Positions 34,157-43,365 of a stretch of DNA of 64,000 bases are shown piece after piece. The notes under the pieces were generated by a model. It did not search any database, was not told where the DNA came from, and was given only the letters and a program-made list of their open reading frames with translations. Where the stretch lies: the NCBI RefSeq assembly GCF_900116435.1, contig NZ_FPAZ01000007.1, positions 1-64,000 on the forward strand. Direction: 5' to 3'. The stretch is from Pseudoalteromonas lipolytica. Its GTDB lineage: Bacteria; Pseudomonadota; Gammaproteobacteria; Enterobacterales; Alteromonadaceae. Each line of letters starts with the position of its first letter. The stretch's first letter is position 1. The position numbers and the translations under genes are program-made.

Positions 34157-35137
34157 GTGTCTACTAACAAAAATGAACAACCAAGCACTGCTAAATCAGA
34201 AGTGAAAAATGCACTGTCGCAGTCTATCAATTCAGAGCAACTTGCACTAATTGTACAAATGTTTCAGAACATTCCTGAGGGAGTGTTTATCATTAATGGT
34301 CAAGGCACGTTTGAATTTGCAAACCCGATGGCGGCACAACTTTTAGGTGATAACCAAGAAGCGTTAATCGGTCAAAACCTGTTACATTACCTACACGACA
34401 CCGACCGTGACAAATACATGTATACCCTACTCAGTTGGTTAGACCATAAAGACTCGCCCATTAGCCTTGGGCCAAACGAAGTTAAAATTAACCGTGCCGA
34501 TAGTAAAACCCTTGAAGCGGATTTATGTATTTCAAGCTTGCCAAAAAATATAGCTATTGCAGAAAACTTATTTATTTGTGTATTACATGATTTATCATCA
34601 CACAAAGAGCAATATAATCGCTTAGTTAAACAAGCCACCACTGACCATTTAACCGGTCTTGCAAACCGCCTTACATTAGAAGAGTCATTAAAAAAACATT
34701 GGCAAGAAAGCGTACAAACTAATCAAGCGATTAGTACTATATTAATCGACATTGATTATTTTAAATTATTTAATGACCGATTCGGTCATGTTAAAGGCGA
34801 TAAATGCTTACAAAAAGTCGCGAGTATAATTGCCGAATCATTGCCTTCTCGCGATTGTTTAGCTGCGCGTTATGGTGGCGAAGAATTCGCCATTATATTA
34901 CCTCGCTGCCAAAAAGACACCGCAGAGGCCATCGCTAAACATATTCAAATTAAAATAAATAATACGCTATTTACCGACATTGGTTTACCGAGCGACTTTA
35001 GAATAAGTGTAAGCCAAGGTATTGCATGTGAATATAATAATCAATATCGCACATCAGAAGCGCTTATTTGTGCAGCCGACACCGCGTTATATCGTGCAAA
35101 GACAGAAGGCAGAAATAAAATTAGCACGAGCCTATAA
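34157..35137 (+). CDS. PAS-GGDEF diguanylate cyclase, cytoplasmic
   Basis: A 326-residue soluble protein. A PAS domain covers about residues 32-145 (IPEGVFIINGQGTFEFANPMAAQLLGDN), then a GGDEF domain about 160-326 (DHLTGLANRLTLEESL, IDIDYFKLFNDRFGHVKGDKCL, active site ARYGGEEFAIILP). It should make c-di-GMP from two GTP. The inhibitory RxxD site just before the active loop reads SRDC and appears absent, so product inhibition may be lost. Translation starts at GTG 34157 with AAAAGGAAACGAAC upstream. The signal sensed by the PAS domain is unknown. Confidence 0.9.
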   Translation: MSTNKNEQPSTAKSEVKNALSQSINSEQLALIVQMFQNIPEGVFIINGQGTFEFANPMAAQLLGDNQEALIGQNLLHYLHDTDRDKYMYTLLSWLDHKDSPISLGPNEVKINRADSKTLEADLCISSLPKNIAIAENLFICVLHDLSSHKEQYNRLVKQATTDHLTGLANRLTLEESLKKHWQESVQTNQAISTILIDIDYFKLFNDRFGHVKGDKCLQKVASIIAESLPSRDCLAARYGGEEFAIILPRCQKDTAEAIAKHIQIKINNTLFTDIGLPSDFRISVSQGIACEYNNQYRTSEALICAADTALYRAKTEGRNKISTSL

Positions 35138-35273
35138 ACACTTAATTAACAAACTAAAAACCTAGTTAACAAGTCGTATTAGTTACGCATATACTATACT
35201 TTAATATTATTTGTTTGTTCCCACTTTGCATTTTACACTGCGCTAAAATAGATAAGTCAGATGGGAATCAACA

Positions 35274-37793
35274 ATGGCATTATTCAACAAATTACCTTTG
35301 CAACTTGCAATTGCAAGTACGCTTGCTGCATCAGTGACTGCAATCGCTGCTGAGCAACCTGCTGAAAATACAGCAAAAGACATTGAAGTTATTTCAGTGA
35401 CGGGCACACGTCGTAGTTTACGTAGCCTGTCTGAAAGTACAGTACCGGTTGATTTATTAACAAGCCGCGACTTAGCAAGCACAGGTCAGCTTGAAATTAG
35501 CCAAGTACTGGCCTCTCAATTACCAAGCTTCAACTACCCAAGTGCGACCCTTGCTGATGGTACAGACCACGCTAAACCTGCTGTATTACGTGGCCTTGCA
35601 CCTGATCACACACTGGTATTAGTCAACGGTAAACGCCGTCATGCGGGTGCACTATTAAATTTAGGTGGCACAGTGGGTCGTGGTTCAACGGCAGTTGATT
35701 TAAATAATATTCCTACCTCTGCGATTAAGCGCGTAGAAGTACTGCGTGATGGCGCAGCGGCACAGTATGGCTCCGATGCCATTGCTGGTGTAATTAACAT
35801 TGTACTAAAAGATGCCGATGAAGGCGGTAGTGTAAGCTACACCTATGGTGAGTACGACACGCAAATGGCAGGCTCGCCACAGTTATTAAGCACAGGCACA
35901 GACAGCGAAGGCAACTTAAGCTTTGCAAAAGGCGCTGACCGTAAATTAAACGATGGTATTTCACGCACCGCAAGCGCTAATGCGGGTTTTTCATTTGCAG
36001 ATAATGGCTTTATTAATATTTCAGTTGAATCGCGCAATAACGAGCCAACCAACCGCTCAGGTATTGACCAGCGAGAGCAATATAGCCGCGATGCAAACGG
36101 TAACCTAGACCCACGTGAGTTTGACTTTGACCGCTACAACCACCGTTTTGGTAAAGCTGATATCGAAGATATTGCTGTGTTTTATAACCTAGGTTACGAG
36201 TTTGATAACTCGCTATCACTTTACTCATTTGCCAGTTACTCAAACCGTAAAGGTAACTCAGCGGGTTTTTACCGTCGTGCCAAAGACTCTCGTAACTTAA
36301 CTGAGGTTTACCCAGACGGTTTCTTACCAGAAATTGATACCGACGTAGATGACTACTCATTTGCTATTGGCCTTAACGGCGAAACCAATGACTGGGCATG
36401 GGATATAAGCAGCAATTATGGTCGTAATGACTTTGCGTTAGGGGTAAGCAATAGCTTGAACACCTCAATGGGTGTAAATAGCCCAACTGAGTTTGATAAC
36501 GGTGCGCTTGTCTACGAGCAATACCTCGTTAACATGGATGCCAGCAATACCCTTGATTTAGGTTTACCCGACGATGTATTTGTGACAATTGGCGCTGAAT
36601 ACCGCCACGAAAACTACCGAATCAAAGCAGGTGAAAAAGCCTCTTACATCACTGTACTTGATGAAGAAGGCAACCCTGTTGCGGCGGGTGGCGCACAAGT
36701 TTTAGCGGGCTTTTCACCAGAAAGTGCCACCGACAAGAGCCGCCATAATGTCGCGGTATTTGCTGAGTTTGATACGTACCTAACAACCGACTGGAATGTG
36801 GTTCTTGCGGGTCGCTTTGAAGATTACAGTGACTTTGGCAGTACCTTTACATCGAAACTGGCTTCGCGTTACAGCATTAATGAATCACTGTCGCTACGCG
36901 GTGCAATCAGCACAGGATTTAGAGCACCATCACTTGCACAAACGTCTTACAAATCGGTAAGCACAGTGTTTGAAAATGGTATTCCAAGTGAAGTTGGTTT
37001 GTTCCCTGTTGATGAACCTGCCGCAAAAGCACTGGGTGCTCGTGACCTTGATGCAGAAGAATCAGTCAACATGACTGCAGGCTTTATCTTTACGCAAGGC
37101 GGTTTTAGTTTAACACTTGATGCGTATCGCATTGACATTGATGACCGTATCGTCTTGTCTGAAAATTTAAGCGGCCCAGAAGTAGAAGCTATTTTAGCCG
37201 AAGCTGGCGAAGTTAATACTCAAAGTGTTCGCTACTTTACCAATGCCATTGATTCACGTACGCAAGGTGTCGATATTGTTGCAACCTATTCATTAGGCTT
37301 AGAAAGCTACGGCGATTTACGCTTAAGTGCGGCTGTTAACTTTAATGATACTGAAGTGACTCATGTTAAAGAAAACCCCGCTGAGCTGGAAGCGCTTGGT
37401 GACAGCTACGAGTACTTTGCACGCCGTGAAATCACCCGCTTTGAAGATGGTACGCCAGCAGATAAGTGGAACTTGTCGGCAACCTGGGACTTTGAAAACT
37501 TTCAAACAACATTACGTGCTACGCGTTATGGTGAAGTTGTGGATACATCAAGCACACCAGAAGGTGATGAAGTCATTGATGCAAAATGGATCACGGACTT
37601 AGAAGTCGCGTACCGCCCATCTGAACAGTGGAAATTTGCTGTTGGCGCAAACAACTTATTTGATCAGTATCCACAAGATACTGTTAGCAATATAGGCTAC
37701 AGCGACTTTAATCAAATTTTCACCTACAGTGCATTCACACCTTATAGCTTAGATGGCCGTTTTATCTACGGAAACATCACCTATAGCTTCTAA
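35274..37793 (+). CDS. TonB-dependent outer-membrane receptor
   Basis: An 839-residue receptor with signal peptide (MALFNKLPLQLAIASTLAASVTAIAAEQ), TonB box-like IEVISVTGTR at about 38-47, plug with VLRGLAPDHTLVLVNGKRRH and AVDLNNIPTSAIKRVEVLRDGAAAQYGSDAIAGVINIVLKD, then a barrel ending in GNITYSF. The sequence style (GTRR-SLRSL, a long acidic barrel) fits receptors for non-siderophore substrates such as oligosaccharides or peptides as well as iron chelates, so the ligand is open. No Fur box was evident. ATG 35274 follows GATGGGAATCAACA. A palindrome after the stop may end transcription. Confidence 0.9.
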   Translation: MALFNKLPLQLAIASTLAASVTAIAAEQPAENTAKDIEVISVTGTRRSLRSLSESTVPVDLLTSRDLASTGQLEISQVLASQLPSFNYPSATLADGTDHAKPAVLRGLAPDHTLVLVNGKRRHAGALLNLGGTVGRGSTAVDLNNIPTSAIKRVEVLRDGAAAQYGSDAIAGVINIVLKDADEGGSVSYTYGEYDTQMAGSPQLLSTGTDSEGNLSFAKGADRKLNDGISRTASANAGFSFADNGFINISVESRNNEPTNRSGIDQREQYSRDANGNLDPREFDFDRYNHRFGKADIEDIAVFYNLGYEFDNSLSLYSFASYSNRKGNSAGFYRRAKDSRNLTEVYPDGFLPEIDTDVDDYSFAIGLNGETNDWAWDISSNYGRNDFALGVSNSLNTSMGVNSPTEFDNGALVYEQYLVNMDASNTLDLGLPDDVFVTIGAEYRHENYRIKAGEKASYITVLDEEGNPVAAGGAQVLAGFSPESATDKSRHNVAVFAEFDTYLTTDWNVVLAGRFEDYSDFGSTFTSKLASRYSINESLSLRGAISTGFRAPSLAQTSYKSVSTVFENGIPSEVGLFPVDEPAAKALGARDLDAEESVNMTAGFIFTQGGFSLTLDAYRIDIDDRIVLSENLSGPEVEAILAEAGEVNTQSVRYFTNAIDSRTQGVDIVATYSLGLESYGDLRLSAAVNFNDTEVTHVKENPAELEALGDSYEYFARREITRFEDGTPADKWNLSATWDFENFQTTLRATRYGEVVDTSSTPEGDEVIDAKWITDLEVAYRPSEQWKFAVGANNLFDQYPQDTVSNIGYSDFNQIFTYSAFTPYSLDGRFIYGNITYSF

Positions 37794-37799
37794 AAATAA

Positions 37800-37825
37800 G
37801 CGGTGCTGGCTTAGGCTGGCACCGC
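37800..37825 (+). terminator. Hairpin after the TonB receptor gene
   Basis: GCGGTGC / GCACCGC arms around a 12-base partly paired loop. No T run follows, so termination is uncertain. Confidence 0.45.
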
Positions 37826-37932
37826 GTCCTACTTTGTAAGTAAAGCCCGCGAGTAAAAATATCTCGCTTGTAACCAACTTTTTTCAGACCTGCTGCGACT
37901 AACTTAATAACTTAACCCATTAGGACAGCATC

Positions 37933-38481
37933 ATGAATTTAGTACGCATTACGACATCAGCTCTATTAGCCGCAGCCACCACAGCCTGTATTGGCCTTTC
38001 AAGCGCAAGCACGACTATTGACGATAACAACTACCGTGTTATCACGTTTAAAGACTGTAAAAAAGTTCATGAAGGCACGTTAAACAACGAGCAAATTGCC
38101 GCCTATCAACAATTAAAACGTGAACAAGAAAAGCTTGAATCACTGGAGTTGCCACTAAGCGACATGGAAGAGCAAGTCACGGCCTATTCACAGCAAATAG
38201 AAGCGATTACAAATAAAGCTGTGGTCGAAGATGAAAACCACCTTAGAATAAATAAAAGTCTGTTAAAAGAACAAGATAAACTAACTAAACAGCTTGATGA
38301 ATTAATCGCCTCGCATGATGCCGATTTCAAAGCGTTAGATGAACAAGCTAAGCACATGGAAAAAGCTGCCACGTTATTTGATGAGGCTATGAAACCAATG
38401 ATGGAGCAAAATGAGACGACCCATTTGCAAATTTTAGCGCCGGGTGAAACTGAAAAACCGGGGTGTTTTTACACTATATAA
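37933..38481 (+). CDS. Exported coiled-coil protein of unknown function
   Basis: A 182-residue protein with a signal peptide (LVRITTSALLAAATTACIGLSSAS) and a mature part that is almost wholly charged helix (residues about 55-155, QLKREQEKLESLELPL through KQLDELIASHDADFKALDEQAKHM), so it should form a coiled coil in the periplasm. Two cysteines, one in FKDCKKV and one near the C-terminus (KPGCFYTI), could pair. The Cys in the signal peptide is not in a lipobox. RBS TTAGGACAGCATC precedes ATG 37933. I do not recognise a family. It converges with the TPR protein gene, with stops 4 bases apart. Confidence 0.75.
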   Translation: MNLVRITTSALLAAATTACIGLSSASTTIDDNNYRVITFKDCKKVHEGTLNNEQIAAYQQLKREQEKLESLELPLSDMEEQVTAYSQQIEAITNKAVVEDENHLRINKSLLKEQDKLTKQLDELIASHDADFKALDEQAKHMEKAATLFDEAMKPMMEQNETTHLQILAPGETEKPGCFYTI

Positions 38482-38484
38482 AGC

Positions 38485-39387
38485 CTAAAGCTGCGTTTTG
38501 AGCTGTGTATAAAGTTTGGCATGAGATGGGCGAATGTCTTCTTTATGCACTTGCTTAAACCAATGTGCAGCTTGAGCTCGGTTACCCGCTTGCCAGTGAA
38601 TTTGTGCCAAACGAAGTTTATAGATTGCTATTACAAGTCGGTCTGACTTCGCGTCCATGTAGTTTAGCGACTCGACATAAAAGTGATTTGCTTTATCGTA
38701 TTGTGACAATAATTGATGAGTGCGGGCTAGATTCCCCATTGCCACTGATATTTTTCGGCTATGGTCAGTTTTCAAAATCCATTCAACCGCAGAAACCCGA
38801 CTAACCAAAGCGCGCTCAATATCGCCTAACGAATGGAACACATTTGCTTTGTTTGACGCCAGCTCAAAATGAAAAATAGGATCTTTACTTTTACCAAAAC
38901 GACGCTCAGCTCTATCAAGAATATGCAAAGCAGTTTCTTTGTTGCCAAACACATGCTGTAAGTTAGCCAATTCGACCATACGCATAGGGTTACCAAACGA
39001 GTCATAAATGGCTTGTAGTTTATCAAAGGCTTTCGTTGCGTATTTACGACCCGTTTCATAGTCACCTAAATAGTGCATTGATTTAGCATAGTAAAAATAC
39101 ACTTGGACTTGAAATACGATGGGTAAATCGGATTTTTCAATAAAAGGTTCGGTACTGTCTTTTAACGTTTGATAAGCCAGTTTGTCGTAATAATAATCAA
39201 ATTGGTATGACTTTATCTCATACCATTTATCAGAATAAAGCTGCGCACTGGCTAATTGCTGATCAATGAAGTCTAAGCAGCTTACCTGCGACTGCTGAGC
39301 GCAATATACCTCGTGATCGCTAAAATTTTCAGACGCGGCTGCATAAAAACAGCCGAAGCCTAACAATAAGGTTAACGTTTTCTTCAT
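38485..39387 (-). CDS. Exported TPR-repeat protein
   Basis: A 300-residue protein with a signal peptide (MKKTLTLLLGFGCFYAAAS) and helical repeats throughout. TPR-like units are visible at about 95-130 (YYAKSMHYLGDYETGRKYATKAF), 140-170 (VFGNKETALHILDRAERRF), 175-205, 210-250 (GNLARTHQLLSQYDKANHFYVESL) and 260-285. It would be a periplasmic protein-interaction scaffold. Similar N-terminal sensor halves occur in membrane GGDEF proteins of this group, but no catalytic domain follows here. The C-terminus stops shortly after the last repeat, so it may be a stand-alone sensor. Confidence 0.75.
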   Translation of the reverse strand: MKKTLTLLLGFGCFYAAASENFSDHEVYCAQQSQVSCLDFIDQQLASAQLYSDKWYEIKSYQFDYYYDKLAYQTLKDSTEPFIEKSDLPIVFQVQVYFYYAKSMHYLGDYETGRKYATKAFDKLQAIYDSFGNPMRMVELANLQHVFGNKETALHILDRAERRFGKSKDPIFHFELASNKANVFHSLGDIERALVSRVSAVEWILKTDHSRKISVAMGNLARTHQLLSQYDKANHFYVESLNYMDAKSDRLVIAIYKLRLAQIHWQAGNRAQAAHWFKQVHKEDIRPSHAKLYTQLKTQL

Positions 39388-39673
39388 TCACTAACATCTC
39401 AGTGAGAACACAACCAAAAAAATAACAAAAAGTAATACTTTATGACAGTTCTTTTTGACGTGTTTGATAATTTTAACGTGCAATCGCGTGTTTATTATAC
39501 CCATTGGCTAAATTGCGTATTATTGTAGACTGCTCTAACCCTAAGTATCCGTTTTATATACAAAAATTATTAGTATCAATTTTCAGTTTTACACAAGATA
39601 AGTAAACAACGTATCCACTGATACCGTTAAATAGAAGCCAATAAGTATGAAGAACTACTGGCTTCACTGTGAT

Positions 39674-41026
39674 TTATAGTAGCAACAGGCTTCCTAACCC
39701 GAGAAAGGTCACAAAACCAACAATATCTGTCACCGTGGTTAAAATTACAGAACCAGACAATGCAGGATCAATTTTAAGCTTATCTAGAATAGACGGTATC
39801 ACAACGCCAGACAGCGAGGCAGCCACTAAATTAAGTAAAATGGCAATAGTGATAGTCACACTTAACATCCCGTCGTTAAACCAAAAATAAGTGAGTACAC
39901 CAATCACCAATGCCCATACACAGCCATTTAATGCCCCTACCCTAAGCTCCTTTTGCAATAAAGCTCTGCGGTTAGAGTCGGTAACCTGTCCAAGCGCTAA
40001 ACCGCGCACAATCACGGTCAATGTTTGGCTACCTGCAATGCCTCCCATCGACGCAACCACTGGCATCAATACCGCAAGTGCCACGACTTGCTCAATCGTG
40101 GCACCAAACAAACCAATAAACCAAGATGCTAAAAATGCAGTCGCTAAGTTAATGCCTAACCAAATACCGCGGTTTTTCGCTGATTTAGTGACACTTGAGA
40201 ACAGGTCTTCGTCTTCACGTAGACCACCCGCTTTCGCAGCGGCTTCGTCGGTCACTTCTTGGCGTAATTCATAGGCCGATGACACCGCTAGACGCCCTAA
40301 TAACTTATTGTCGGCATTCACCACTGGCATCGCCATTTTTTCACTGTGGATCACCACCTCTGCCGCTTCATATAAGTCATCATCAGCATGTAATGCTGAT
40401 GTATCTAGATTTGCATGCTCTAATAAGGTATCGGAATCATTGGCTTTAAATAAGGCATTTACAGGCACTTCACCAATCAACGTGCCTTTACGACTTACCA
40501 AATAAATTACTTCGGTGTATTGCGGCAAGCCTTTTTGCAAAATTTTACGAGCGCCCGCCACCGTCTGCTTTTCTGACACTTTTAACGCATCAAAGTCTAA
40601 CCAGTGTCCTAGTTGCTCAGGGTTATACTGCTGAGCAAGTTCGTAACGCTTTGTTTGTACTTCATCAAGCTGGCGACGCGCATAATCAACAAAACGCTCT
40701 GGAATAATTTCTTCAAGTTCGAGTAGCTCTTCTACGCTCACTTCATCAAGTAATTTAAACCCTTGCGCTTCGTCTAAACTTTGTAATAACCACCGACAGC
40801 TGTCTCCCCCCAAATTAATGAAGATTTCATGCTGTGTGTCTTCGTCAAGCAGTTGCCAAATTTCTAATCGTTGTTCTTTGGGTAATGCTTCAAACAGCAG
40901 CGAGAGATGTTCTGTCGACAGTTTTTCTTTGGCGTCGGCAAGTAACTTATTTTTTCGCGTTGTGGTGTCACACTGAAGCAACTCATCAATGAGTTGTGGA
41001 AGTTGATCAACAGGATACTCAATCAT
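39674..41026 (-). CDS. mgtE: Magnesium transporter MgtE
   Basis: A 450-residue Mg2+ channel of the MgtE family. Residues 1-125 form the helical N domain (LSLLFEALPKEQRLEIWQLL; LDEVSVEELLELEEIIPERFVDYARRQLDE). A CBS pair spans about 130-255. The five-helix pore domain covers about 285-450, with LMPVVASMGGIAGSQTLTVIVRGLALGQV, the conserved pore segment, and LDKLKIDPALSGSVILTTVTDIVGF with the ion-binding Asp. Mg2+ bound between the N and CBS domains gates the channel. Length matches the family (about 450). No leader riboswitch was recognised upstream. Confidence 0.94.
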   Translation of the reverse strand: MIEYPVDQLPQLIDELLQCDTTTRKNKLLADAKEKLSTEHLSLLFEALPKEQRLEIWQLLDEDTQHEIFINLGGDSCRWLLQSLDEAQGFKLLDEVSVEELLELEEIIPERFVDYARRQLDEVQTKRYELAQQYNPEQLGHWLDFDALKVSEKQTVAGARKILQKGLPQYTEVIYLVSRKGTLIGEVPVNALFKANDSDTLLEHANLDTSALHADDDLYEAAEVVIHSEKMAMPVVNADNKLLGRLAVSSAYELRQEVTDEAAAKAGGLREDEDLFSSVTKSAKNRGIWLGINLATAFLASWFIGLFGATIEQVVALAVLMPVVASMGGIAGSQTLTVIVRGLALGQVTDSNRRALLQKELRVGALNGCVWALVIGVLTYFWFNDGMLSVTITIAILLNLVAASLSGVVIPSILDKLKIDPALSGSVILTTVTDIVGFVTFLGLGSLLLL

Positions 41027-41181
41027 CTAAGAGCTCGGTTAAATACATCAATAACAACAGTCTAACGCAGCTTTATTAAAATAACTGCCCCATCATTGAT
41101 TTATTTTTCCTTGTATCATCTCAGTCATGTGCATTAACTTTTCGCTGTATACCTTATTAATCTTTATAACGAAATACCGGC

Positions 41182-42180
41182 TTATACCTTCAACTGACTT
41201 GGGGTAAGCCCAGTCCAGCGCTTAAACGCGCGCCTGAAATTAGCAATATCATAAAACGATAAGCGCATTGCGACCTGCTCATTACATTGTTCACGCATAG
41301 TCAGTAAGTATATGGCTTTGCGTTTACTTTGTTCTTCATACAACGCTGAAAAACGTACACCGTGAGCTTTTAACTTTCGCTTAAACGTCGCTGAGCTCAT
41401 TGCAAACTGGCTTGCGACTTGTTCTAAATTAAGCGCTGGGTTTTGATAAATGACTCTGCTCACCGCTTCAACAAAGGTGCTGTTTGCTGTGTTTAATGTT
41501 GCCAATTGAGAGTTAACTTGTGAAAAGCGAAAACTACTAAAGGTAGGGTTTGTAAGCCTTAATGCTTGTTTGCTTAATACCCAGCGAGTAATGGGCTGTT
41601 CAAACGCAACGTTTAGCCCTAAATGTTGCTCATACTCTTGGCTGTGCCTTGCCCGTTTATAAGCGAAATCAAACTGACATGGCACCCGCTCGCCAGCCAC
41701 TTTTTTAAGCGTTTGATAAAATGCAGCACTGTAAATTTCGAGCACATATTGGCTCATTTCATCATCAAGACCCACAGCATTTTGCAACTCAATATAATAC
41801 TGCTCGTTATGCACATAACTGTGGCTAAATAACAGCGGAGCAAGTTGCATACGCAAGGCGTCTAGTTGCTTTAGAGCTTGACCAATGCTCAAACTTTGCA
41901 AAACACCTTGCGCCACAACCGAGGTGTCATTAGCAAGTTGGCTACCTAACAAAAAGCCACTGTCGGCCGATTTCATTAACAGCTTAAACTGCATCAATAA
42001 ACGCAATTGCTGAGAGAGACTAAACTGATGCTGTACACTCATTAAGTCTTGCTCAAATACCCCCGTGCCTCTGAGTAATTTATGTAAACCAATACCGCGA
42101 CTTAGAGCAAGCTCTACCAGAGTCGTAATCAGACCTTGCGCGGTTAGATACTTATCATCTTGATTAAGATACTGCTTCAC
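41182..42180 (-). CDS. AraC-family regulator with N-terminal arabinose_bd-type domain
   Basis: A 332-residue regulator. Residues about 20-210 form the AraC-type N-domain of the OruR/ArgR-like group (SRGIGLHKLLRGTGVFEQDLM through GSQLANDTSVVAQGVLQSLSIGQAL). The C-terminal helix-turn-helix pair is at about 235-330 (LNLEQVASQFAMSSATFKRKLKAHG and MRLSFYDIANFRRAFKRWTGLTPSQL). Its start overlaps the last 17 bases of the degenerate GGDEF gene, so the pair is one operon. It is divergent from the phytate receptor/phytase genes and may regulate them. The operon promoter region carries a Pho-box-like element. Confidence 0.9.
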   Translation of the reverse strand: MKQYLNQDDKYLTAQGLITTLVELALSRGIGLHKLLRGTGVFEQDLMSVQHQFSLSQQLRLLMQFKLLMKSADSGFLLGSQLANDTSVVAQGVLQSLSIGQALKQLDALRMQLAPLLFSHSYVHNEQYYIELQNAVGLDDEMSQYVLEIYSAAFYQTLKKVAGERVPCQFDFAYKRARHSQEYEQHLGLNVAFEQPITRWVLSKQALRLTNPTFSSFRFSQVNSQLATLNTANSTFVEAVSRVIYQNPALNLEQVASQFAMSSATFKRKLKAHGVRFSALYEEQSKRKAIYLLTMREQCNEQVAMRLSFYDIANFRRAFKRWTGLTPSQLKV

Positions 42181-43081
42181 AATGGCTGACTCTGTGTTGT
42201 TTTTGTTGTTGTAATGCGGCGTGTAAACGCGCGCTCAAACAGTGTGCTGTATCTCCTTGCTCACTGCCCACTAACGCAACGGTTGCATGCTGAAACTTCG
42301 CGTGTTTTTCGCCCTCAACCTTAAATGCGCAGTGACTCAGTGCCGAAGATATTTGTGCCACCAGCTCTTTGCCTTGTAACGCGGTGGTGTTTGGCATTAG
42401 CACCATAAAACAATCACCCGCATAGCGACATACCACATCCGTAAGACGACAATTCATTATCATAAGCTCACTGACTTCTCGCAGTAACCTGTCACCTTCG
42501 ATAAAACCAAACTCGGCATTAAAATCGGCAAATCCACGAATATCAATAGCCGCAAGTTGCAACGGCTGCGACTCATTCAACTGCTCTTTTAACACCGTTT
42601 GTAAGTAATCGGCTTTATAAAGCCCAGTAATTGAGCACACTAATTCATGCTCACGGTGCATTGCTTCACGGCGCTTTAACTGACGATTAAGCACAAACTG
42701 CTCTTGATGCCATTGATACAAACCTAGGCTTGTGAAAACCATACCAATGGGGGCAGGTAAAGACTCAATCAGACTTAGCCACGTATTTGTTGGCTGATGT
42801 AACCATTCATCAAATAAGTCCAGCGAGGCCGAAAACATAAAAAGACCAAGCCCTAACACTAAAAAGCAGGTGACTTTTCCGGGGGGTCTCGAAATGAGCA
42901 GTGCAAATATCCATGTTAGCGTCATCATCACAATGCCGCCCTCGCCGACAATATCCAGCCATGATATGTCGGCCAGCGCTTTTCGCTCTCCGTCATATGC
43001 ACTGAGGATAAAAGCGCTCACAAATAGCGCTATAACCGCATTTGTTAAAAACCGATGATGAATAAAAGGATTAAATCGCAT
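42164..43081 (-). CDS. Membrane protein with degenerate GGDEF domain
   Basis: A 305-residue protein: about five or six membrane helices in residues 10-135, a short coiled link (RREAMHREHELV), then a GGDEF-fold domain (about 150-300). The catalytic loop reads CRYAGDCFMVLMP, so AGDCF replaces GGDEF and the second acidic residue is missing. Cyclase activity is therefore unlikely, and it may act as a c-di-GMP or GTP sensor or as a structural partner. The start at 43081 has TTAGGTG upstream; a GTG at 43090 has none. It is first in an operon with the AraC gene and divergent from the phytase locus. Confidence 0.85.
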   Translation of the reverse strand: MRFNPFIHHRFLTNAVIALFVSAFILSAYDGERKALADISWLDIVGEGGIVMMTLTWIFALLISRPPGKVTCFLVLGLGLFMFSASLDLFDEWLHQPTNTWLSLIESLPAPIGMVFTSLGLYQWHQEQFVLNRQLKRREAMHREHELVCSITGLYKADYLQTVLKEQLNESQPLQLAAIDIRGFADFNAEFGFIEGDRLLREVSELMIMNCRLTDVVCRYAGDCFMVLMPNTTALQGKELVAQISSALSHCAFKVEGEKHAKFQHATVALVGSEQGDTAHCLSARLHAALQQQKQHRVSHCEAVS

Positions 43082-43145
43082 GAAAGACACCTAACTATGA
43101 ATCATGCTGCCATGCTAACCCGTTCGCATTTTTAGCAGCAGGGTC

Positions 43146-43179
43146 ATATTAGCTCAATGATGTGACAGCAAAACGACAC
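43146..43179 (-). promoter_or_regulatory. Pho-box-like element and -10 for the GGDEF-like/AraC operon
   Basis: On the minus strand GTGTCGT-TTTG-CTGTCAC (43179 to 43162) matches the PhoB 7-4-7 consensus CTGTCAT-N4-CTGTCAT at 5/7 and 6/7. Exactly 10 bases further is TAATAT (43151 to 43146), a -10-like hexamer. The same box-to-minus-10 spacing occurs in classical PhoB promoters, where the box replaces the -35. Confidence 0.55.
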
Positions 43180-43297
43180 TCCCCCCTTTTTGATGACTTT
43201 AATCACTGTATTTACCTTGATTAAGCGGGGTGATTACAGCTCAAAATGCTTTATAAACGCCTCTAATAGCTTGTTTTTAAAGGCTGCCAGCGGTTTT

Positions 43298-43331
43298 CTG
43301 TCACATTTGCGTCATTTAAGCTGGGTACTTT
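43298..43331 (+). promoter_or_regulatory. Pho-box-like element and -10 for the phytate receptor/phytase genes
   Basis: CTGTCAC-ATTT-GCGTCAT (43298-43315) matches the PhoB 7-4-7 consensus at 6/7 and 5/7. Ten bases downstream is TACTTT (43326-43331), a weak -10. The box lies 51 bases before the receptor ATG. PhoB control of a phytase locus is biologically coherent. Confidence 0.62.
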
Positions 43332-43365
43332 GCTCACCAAACCAAGGACAAGTAGGAGCAAATCC

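Noticed and set aside
41027..41181. Leader of mgtE as an M-box type Mg2+ riboswitch
   Set aside because: Region between mgtE and the AraC gene is short, A+T-rich and lacks the conserved stems of an M-box.
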